Virus record (IMG/VR): IMGVR_UViG_3300032278_004258
Coordinates: 1-43,860 of that record
Direction: 5' to 3' (one strand)
Length of the DNA: 43,860 bases
Origin: a virus
Shown here: positions 39,489 through 43,860 of the stretch, piece by piece
Layout of the letters: each line of letters opens with the position of its first letter
How positions within the stretch are numbered: the stretch's first letter is position 1
Notes under the pieces: model-generated
What the model saw: the letters and a program-made list of their open reading frames with translations, nothing else
Databases searched by the model: none
What the model was told of the DNA's origin: nothing
Made by a program: the position numbers and the translations under genes

Positions 39489-40177
39489 GTTGTTGCTGTG
39501 AAGCTCCGCTACCGAAGATGGTCGAAGCCTACGAACAGATCTGGGGTTCACCGGATGGGGCCCGATGTGGCTGGTGTAACTGGCCCAAGACTGACGTGCC
39601 GCAGGCCTATGAGGTCGTTGTCCCCGATTCTGATCCGGAAGAGGTCTTCACTGATGGCTTCGGCAACCCGATCGAATGGCCGTATCCGCCGCTGTGCAGC
39701 CTGTTCGCGGGGGTGTGGACCCTCGCGACGAACAACTTTATTCCGTCGTGCGGCGTCTACCAGTACACGCACCTGCTCGCCGAAGAGCAGGAGTGGTGCG
39801 GCGACATGCACATCTACGGTCTGCGTTTTCAGTTGTGGCTCTTCTCGAAGCGAGTCGAGCTGCGGCTGATTGCCCTGATGCGGGAAGGCGGGTTCTCGAA
39901 TCAGATCACGATCAAGTATTACGCCAGAACGGAGAGCGGGCCGGAGCACGGGATCGGAATCGACTGGAACCACGACGATTGCACGCAGTTCACCTTTGTT
40001 CCCGAGTCCCTCTATGTCGCCACCGGACCGGGTGAATACGAAGGCCCTCCACGCTGGTATATGCTTCCTGACGGAGCATTGTCCGGAGGCTACTGCGTGA
40101 TCTGTGCCCCGATGCCGTGGGAGATGTATGCGACGGCGGTTCCACTACCGAACGATCTGGAGGACCCGTTCCCATGA
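39485..40177 (+). CDS. Hypothetical cysteine/tryptophan-rich protein
   Basis: This 230-residue protein begins MSCCCEAPLP and holds RCGWCNWP, further cysteines (PPLCSLFAG, IPSCGVYQY, YCVICAP) and many Trp and Tyr. It looks like a beta-rich extracellular or virion surface protein stabilised by metal or disulfides. It may serve in adsorption. Function not recognised. Confidence 0.5.
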   Translation: MSCCCEAPLPKMVEAYEQIWGSPDGARCGWCNWPKTDVPQAYEVVVPDSDPEEVFTDGFGNPIEWPYPPLCSLFAGVWTLATNNFIPSCGVYQYTHLLAEEQEWCGDMHIYGLRFQLWLFSKRVELRLIALMREGGFSNQITIKYYARTESGPEHGIGIDWNHDDCTQFTFVPESLYVATGPGEYEGPPRWYMLPDGALSGGYCVICAPMPWEMYATAVPLPNDLEDPFP

Positions 40178-40572
40178 CGAACTGCCAATGCTCCGCTGCA
40201 GGATTCTGCAAGGCCCACGGGAGAACGATGAGCCATGCCGCCCATCGACTCTGTCGCGACAAGCCTGGCGTCTTCGGGGCCTACCAGAAAGCAAACGCTC
40301 ATTCGACCGCGCGGCCCTCATCACGATCCCGCGGCCTCGGCGACACGATCGAGAAGTTCACGACAGCGACTGGCATCCGGGCGGTTGTGGATTCCGTATC
40401 CGAAAAGACCGGCATCGACTGCGGTTGCAAGCGGAAGAAGGACCTTCTAAATCGAACGGTTCCCTACGGAGCCTCTGGCTCGACCTGGGCTGAGCTTTGG
40501 CAAAGTTCTCGCAGTCTCCTGAGGGCGCTCCTGAGCTCCTCTTCGGAAGGCTCCGGAACAGTGAAGCAGTAG
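40174..40572 (+). CDS. Small phage protein with CGCKRKK motif
   Basis: This 132-residue protein starts at ATG 40174 overlapping the previous stop. It contains CQCSAAGFCKAHGR and GLGDTIEKFTTATGI, then GIDCGCKRKKDLLNRTVPYG, a block I recall from short genes at the end of tail modules in many phages and in phage-like elements. Function unknown. The C-terminal 36 codons overlap a convergent gene on the other strand by 109 bp. Confidence 0.6.
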   Translation: MTNCQCSAAGFCKAHGRTMSHAAHRLCRDKPGVFGAYQKANAHSTARPSSRSRGLGDTIEKFTTATGIRAVVDSVSEKTGIDCGCKRKKDLLNRTVPYGASGSTWAELWQSSRSLLRALLSSSSEGSGTVKQ

Positions 40573-41105
40573 TAGTCGTCCCGAATTGGAATGACTTCAG
40601 CAGGGGGATCGTCTGACGCTTCCTCCTCGAAAACGAAGCTGAAGTCGCCATCCCACAAAATCCGCTCCGCGAGAAGATTAATCAGCTCTTCCCAGTCGTC
40701 GAGATCGCTCTCTCCTGCCCCGCAGTCCTTGTCGATGCACTCCTGTGCCGCCGCCAGTACAAGACTCTTCGCAGGCCACGTGCCTGCGTGGTCTGGCTCG
40801 TCAATCTCGACGGAAACCATTTCTTTCAGCATCAGGAACAGCAGGGCCACGCCCGATTCATTGAGAGCCGACAGCCGAGAGCATGAGTCCGTCTCGGTGA
40901 GTAAGCCATTGCCGACATGCTCCATGACGACTATCCGGCTCTCGTACGCCAAGGCGTCGAAATGTGGCAGCCCAAACTCCCATGGGTCACCGTTGTGGAT
41001 ACTGTCATTGCCGATCTGTTCGATGGTGTACTCCAGGGCTCTCCGGATCATCTCCGCTTCGGCACCCTGCAGGACCCGCTCGCCTTCGGGAGTTCGCCAC
41101 GTCAT
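40464..41105 (-). CDS. Acidic protein of unknown function (minus strand)
   Basis: This 213-residue, acidic, helical protein contains AEMIRRALEYTIEQI, DALAYESRIVVMEHVGNGLL, DDWEELINLLAERILWDGDF and YYCFTVPEPSEEELRSALRR. GAAGGAACAGCAG gives a ribosome site. No family known to me. It is transcribed against the tail operon and could be a host or lysogenic-conversion gene. Confidence 0.65.
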   Translation of the reverse strand: MTWRTPEGERVLQGAEAEMIRRALEYTIEQIGNDSIHNGDPWEFGLPHFDALAYESRIVVMEHVGNGLLTETDSCSRLSALNESGVALLFLMLKEMVSVEIDEPDHAGTWPAKSLVLAAAQECIDKDCGAGESDLDDWEELINLLAERILWDGDFSFVFEEEASDDPPAEVIPIRDDYYCFTVPEPSEEELRSALRRLRELCQSSAQVEPEAP

Positions 41106-41186
41106 TCTGCTGTTCCTTCAACGGGGATCGCGATTTCTGTCCGAGATGATCCGGATTGTACAGGTTAGACGACGAAGAGGGGAGCA

Positions 41187-41195
41187 TGCTATGAT
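41187..41195 (+). promoter_or_regulatory. Extended -10 element upstream of the zinc-ribbon gene
   Basis: TGC followed by TATGAT (41190-41195) is an extended -10 box. A partial -35, TTAGAC (41165-41170), lies 19 bp upstream. It would start transcription near 41202, leaving a short leader before ATG 41228. Confidence 0.45.
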
Positions 41196-41227
41196 GCCGA
41201 CGACCCACGGAAGACTCGGAGAGAACG

Positions 41228-41470
41228 ATGCCCCTGATTCACTGCCCGGAATGCGAACAAGAGATCAGCGACTCGGCGAAAGCCTGTCCCCACTGCGGAG
41301 CGACCCGAAAGCAGCCACCGTCGGTGGTCAGGCGAACCTTGATCACGCTGGCCGTTCTGGTCGCCCTCTTCGCGGTGCTAGTGTACGTGAACGACCGCAG
41401 GGCCAGCGAAAAACGGAAGCAAGATGCGGCCGAAGCCGCCGAGAGATTCCGGCAGGAACATGACCTGTAA
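41228..41470 (+). CDS. Zinc-ribbon membrane protein
   Basis: This 80-residue protein opens with a zinc ribbon (HCPECEQEISDSAKACPHCG, two CPxC knuckles) followed by one membrane helix (about 36-52, LITLAVLVALFAVLVYV) and a charged tail. Such zinc-ribbon/TM proteins are widespread and of unclear role. It sits between divergent minus-strand genes, with its own promoter, and may be bacterial rather than viral. Confidence 0.7.
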   Translation: MPLIHCPECEQEISDSAKACPHCGATRKQPPSVVRRTLITLAVLVALFAVLVYVNDRRASEKRKQDAAEAAERFRQEHDL

Positions 41471-41488
41471 AAATGCTGAACAAAAGAT

Positions 41489-41516
41489 TTGCGGTGGCCG
41501 GTACCGTTGCTATAAT
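41489..41516 (+). promoter_or_regulatory. Strong-looking promoter, no gene downstream
   Basis: TTGCGG (41489-41494), a 16-bp spacer, then TGC-TATAAT (41508-41516): a perfect -10 with extended TGn. No normal gene follows on this strand before the convergent regulator at 41731. The transcript must be a small RNA or contain tiny ORFs. Confidence 0.5.
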
Positions 41517-41623
41517 CCGCCTCGTCACGCATGACTGACGAAGCCAGGAACGGCTGCTCTGCATGTTCGGGCTGGTCCCGGCCTCGCGTCTCGGAGTATC
41601 GGAGACACCCGCGATGATTCCAA

Positions 41624-41737
41624 ATGGCACATCTCACTGACGACCCCGCTGGCTGGCAATTCAACTTCACGCTCTGGCACTTCGTGGCCTTCCGCCGCGA
41701 ACATTCCGCCCTGCTCTTCGCCTGCCGGCCTCACTGA
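41624..41737 (+). CDS. Possible 37-residue micropeptide
   Basis: Reading ATG 41624 gives MAHLTDDPAGWQFNFTLWHF and 17 more residues, with aromatic composition unlike random GC-rich reading frames. It lies downstream of the promoter at 41489-41516 and ends 7 nt into the convergent regulator gene. There is no clear Shine-Dalgarno. Speculative. Confidence 0.2.
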   Translation: MAHLTDDPAGWQFNFTLWHFVAFRREHSALLFACRPH

Positions 41738-41997
41738 CCCTCAAACTGCTCCAGGTATCGCTTCGCAGTTTCTTTCAGTAACGGATCATCCAGCTCGATG
41801 GTCCGGAGGGTCTCCACATGCATTCTCAGGGTTTCAATCGCCAAGGCAACAGATCCGTCGCGAATGATGTCCGACGCCGTTGTTTCCGCTACGACAGCGG
41901 CAAGCAGGATCGTTGCCCACTTTTCGTCGGAGCATCGAAACTTTCTCTGCGGCCCTTCGCTCGGCCGCCCCTTGCGTCCCTGCAGTTTTTTGTCCAT
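41731..41997 (-). CDS. Ribbon-helix-helix-like regulator
   Basis: This 88-residue protein has a basic N-terminus (MDKKLQGRKGRPSEGPQRKF) followed by RCSDEKWATILLAAVVAETT and ASDIIRDGSVALA, similar to the RHH opening of mobilisation and antitoxin-type regulators. I chose ATG at 41997; the open frame continues to 42069 but without a site. A perfect 24-bp palindrome lies 55 bp upstream. It may control the integrase cluster and itself. Confidence 0.55.
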   Translation of the reverse strand: MDKKLQGRKGRPSEGPQRKFRCSDEKWATILLAAVVAETTASDIIRDGSVALAIETLRMHVETLRTIELDDPLLKETAKRYLEQFEGQ

Positions 41998-42051
41998 AGC
42001 GCCGGACGATACGCGATGACCAAAATCCGGACAATCCCAGAATCCGCCCTT

Positions 42052-42075
42052 GTAATATTGTGGCCACAATATTAC
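42052..42075. promoter_or_regulatory. Perfect 24-bp palindrome (operator candidate)
   Basis: GTAATATTGTGG is followed directly by its reverse complement. It lies upstream of the RHH-like gene on the minus strand and of a stem-loop region on the plus strand. Its AT-rich halves could overlap divergent -10 elements. Confidence 0.75.
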
Positions 42076-42187
42076 GCTTTTGCATCGATTGGATGGAATC
42101 GATCAGAAAACATTCAGAAGCATCAGCATCACGCTGATCATCATGCCCGTTGCGTGGGAGCCATCCAGCCCGCGCAACGGGTTTTCT
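42076..42187 (+). ncRNA. Candidate small RNA ending in a terminator
   Basis: Downstream of the palindrome are an inverted repeat ATCGATT-N6-AATCGAT (42084-42103), CAGC-ATCAC-GCTG, and CCCGTTGCG (42146-42154) pairing with CGCAACGGG (42173-42181), followed by TTTTCTATT. The last is a good intrinsic terminator. No reading frame fits. A short RNA from the palindrome to the terminator is plausible; a TTGTAA at 42050 could be its -35. Confidence 0.35.
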
Positions 42188-42241
42188 ATTGGAAAGGGCT
42201 CTATTGCATGGGCGGTTGAATGACGCCTCGCTCGGCGCATG

Positions 42242-42274
42242 AAAAAAGCGGAAGTGATTGGCGTCACTTCCGCT
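42242..42274 (-). terminator. Minus-strand intrinsic terminator
   Basis: AGCGGAAGTGA and TCACTTCCGCT form an 11-bp stem with a 6-nt loop. On the minus strand it ends in six T. It would stop transcription coming from the integrase side. Confidence 0.65.
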
Positions 42275-42387
42275 CGATCATCGCATAGAGCGTCAATTTG
42301 TGTGCGGCCCCGGGTGAAGTTTTCGAAGGCTCTCCGAGACCGCAGGTTGAAGGAATTACCCTCCACTTTCATGGAGTATCGGTAACT

Positions 42388-42657
42388 ATGGACAGTTTGT
42401 CAACAGGCAATAGTGGACATCGGCCGGAGATTCGCGTGTTTCATCTGGAGGACGGCACGGTCCTCCGGATCGCCGAGAACGATGCCATCTTCGCCAAACG
42501 CCTAACGAAGATGTTCGGATTTGGGCCGACGGGCGTGAAGTTGCTCCGGCAGAAGGGTCTCAGGGCCAAACGGTTTGGCGTCGACTTTGTAATAACGGGT
42601 CGCAGTTTATTCGATTTCATCGATCGAGATGCGGCCGGCGAGGAAGAGGACGAGTGA
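42388..42657 (+). CDS. Small DNA-binding/excisionase-like protein
   Basis: This 89-residue protein sits 3 bp before the integrase gene. AIFAKRLTKMFGFGPTGVKL and LLRQKGLRAKRFGVDFVITG resemble a small winged-helix/MerR-like module as in excisionases. ATG 42388 is preferred, although the ribosome site is weak (GGAG 15 nt upstream). Position beside the integrase supports an Xis-like role; homology is not certain. Confidence 0.5.
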   Translation: MDSLSTGNSGHRPEIRVFHLEDGTVLRIAENDAIFAKRLTKMFGFGPTGVKLLRQKGLRAKRFGVDFVITGRSLFDFIDRDAAGEEEDE

Positions 42658-42660
42658 GAC

Positions 42661-43860
42661 ATGGCGACGATTCTGAGGCGGAAGGATAAGAAGGGCCGCA
42701 CGCTCCGGGCCGTTCAGACACGATTACCGAACGGCTCACGCCGTACGATCGGCCTCGGCCGGGCAACGGAGAAACAGGCAGGCAAGGTGCAGGCTCAGAT
42801 CGAGCACCTCGTGAAGGCCAAAATCACAGGCTTTGCCCCGGACGATGAAACGCTTCGCTGGGTCGCCTCGCTCAGTCCGCAACTGCGGCGGAAGCTGGAA
42901 GAGTTCGAGCTGATCGCGTCATCGGCCTCTGCCGGCCAGGGACTGGGGCGGCTCGCCGACTTCATTGACTTCTACATCGATCGCCGCACGGACGTGAAGC
43001 CGCTGACAAAGGTGAAGTATCAGGCCGGCCGAACAAAACTCATCGAGTACTTCGGAGAGGACAAGCCGATCGCCCTGATCACGGAGTTCGACGCCGAAGA
43101 CTGGCAGCGAACTCTCCGCGATCGGGGCTATGCGGAGAACACCGTTCGAAAGCACACCGCGACGGCGAAGCTGTTCTTCGAGGCCGCCAGGAAGAAGCGA
43201 CTCATCGAGAACAATCCGTTTAACTCCCTGAAGGCCTCCATTCGCCCGAACGCGGAGCGATTTCACTTCGTCAGTCGCGAGGTCGCCGCTCAGATCCTGG
43301 AAGCCTGCCCGGATGCGGAGTGGCGACTGATCTTCGCCCTGTCGCGATTCGGCGGCCTGAGATGCCCGTCCGAGCATCTCGCCTTGCGATGGGATCGGAT
43401 TCACTGGGACAGCAACCGCATGGAAGTCCTGAGCCCGAAGACCGAACACCACGAAGGGCACGGCAGCCGGATGGTGCCGATCTTCGACGAGCTGCGAACT
43501 CATCTCGAATCCGCATTCGATGCGGCAGAACCGGGCACCGAGTTCGTGATCAATCGCTATCGACTGCCGAACACGAACCTCCGAACGCAATTCCTGAGAA
43601 TCATCCGGAACGCCGGCGTCGAAGCCTGGCCGAAGCTCTTCCAGAACCTGCGATCAACCCGACAGACCGAACTGGAAGAGCTGTTTCCATCGCACGTCGT
43701 GTGCAGCTGGATCGGCAACTCAGAGCGAGTTGCGGCCAAGCATTACCTGCAAGTCACCGAAGACCATTTCGCCCGCGCTGCAAATGCGCTGTCGAATCGG
43801 CCGGAAGGCGAGCAAAAACCACGGAAAACCCTTAAGAACGGGAGAGCCGCAACTCACTAA
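42661..43860 (+). CDS. int: Tyrosine recombinase (integrase), planctomycete type
   Basis: This 399-residue protein has an N-terminal arm-binding/basic region, a core-binding segment (LADFIDFYIDRRTDVKPLTK, AENTVRKHTATAKLFFEAAR) and a catalytic domain: R234 in GGLRCPSE, K260 in SPKTEHH, R331 in NLRSTR and nucleophile Y362 in KHYLQV. The usual His of HxLR is Gln328, and the second His is Asn (WIGNS); I recall both as normal in planctomycete integrases. It inserts and, with a factor such as the upstream small protein, excises the prophage. It ends exactly at the window edge with TAA. Confidence 0.92.
   Translation: MATILRRKDKKGRTLRAVQTRLPNGSRRTIGLGRATEKQAGKVQAQIEHLVKAKITGFAPDDETLRWVASLSPQLRRKLEEFELIASSASAGQGLGRLADFIDFYIDRRTDVKPLTKVKYQAGRTKLIEYFGEDKPIALITEFDAEDWQRTLRDRGYAENTVRKHTATAKLFFEAARKKRLIENNPFNSLKASIRPNAERFHFVSREVAAQILEACPDAEWRLIFALSRFGGLRCPSEHLALRWDRIHWDSNRMEVLSPKTEHHEGHGSRMVPIFDELRTHLESAFDAAEPGTEFVINRYRLPNTNLRTQFLRIIRNAGVEAWPKLFQNLRSTRQTELEELFPSHVVCSWIGNSERVAAKHYLQVTEDHFARAANALSNRPEGEQKPRKTLKNGRAATH

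Noticed and set aside
42103-42372. 89-codon minus-strand frame before the integrase pair
   Set aside because: It crosses the minus-strand terminator and has no ribosome site or domain.
42188-42387. attP core next to the integrase
   Set aside because: No direct repeat or tRNA-end match can be identified without the host junctions; not claimed.

Overview
The window is best read as most of a temperate tailed phage (siphovirus layout, HK97-type head genes) carried by a planctomycete. The planctomycete assignment rests on the tyrosine recombinase at the right end (42661-43860), whose C-terminal boxes (NLRSTR, FPSHV, WIGNS, KHYLQV) match the Planctomycetes integrase family as I remember it, and on a high-50s GC content with dense GTG/TTG starts. 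Nearly all genes lie on the plus strand, and many overlap by 4 bases (ATGA or GTGA), as in phage operons. No tRNA, IS element or CRISPR array was seen. Neither att site can be placed, and the left end of the element lies outside the window.

Region 1 (1-14801) is early/DNA metabolism: a Fis-HTH/MazG fusion, a GNAT acetyltransferase, a phage sigma factor, three small unknown proteins, an ERF annealase, an HD phosphohydrolase, a small zinc protein, a C5 cytosine methyltransferase that overlaps a second long reading frame over almost its whole length, a ParB-like protein, an SF2 helicase, SSB, two tandem paralogous small proteins, an SNF2-type helicase coupled to an amino-methyltransferase, a 428-bp structured non-coding stretch, an HNH protein, a prim-pol, a SprT-like metallopeptidase, a Cys-rich protein and a DUF1064 nuclease.

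Region 2 (14885-23827) is accessory, envelope and tail-fibre related: a class 3 lipase, a secreted gluzincin/thioredoxin-like membrane protein, several exported or small membrane proteins including a secreted nuclease, a SAM methyltransferase / unknown / glycosyltransferase cassette, and two putative receptor-binding or fibre-like proteins. A hairpin then separates these from a single minus-strand gene.

Region 3 (24095-40572) is the virion module in canonical order: a non-coding stretch that is a good cos candidate, HNH, TerS, TerL, portal, S49 protease, major capsid protein, a post-capsid protein, a repeat-containing protein, a Tad1/Acb2-like signal sponge (candidate anti-defence gene), head-tail connector, head closure, gp10-like, tail completion, tail tube, tail chaperones with an A9 frameshift site, tape measure and four distal-tail or unknown genes.

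Region 4 (40464-43860) is the lysogeny end: a minus-strand unknown, a zinc-ribbon membrane protein, a minus-strand ribbon-helix-helix-like regulator behind a perfect 24-bp palindrome, stem-loops that look like terminators on opposite strands, a small Xis-like protein and the integrase.

Standing out beyond ordinary phage genes are the dual-frame methyltransferase locus, the Tad1/Acb2-like protein, a hairpin (CTCACTGG-N8-CCAGTGAG) repeated four times at 11-12 kb intervals between genes, the structured RNA candidate at 12281-12708, and the palindrome-centred switch region at 41731-42280.
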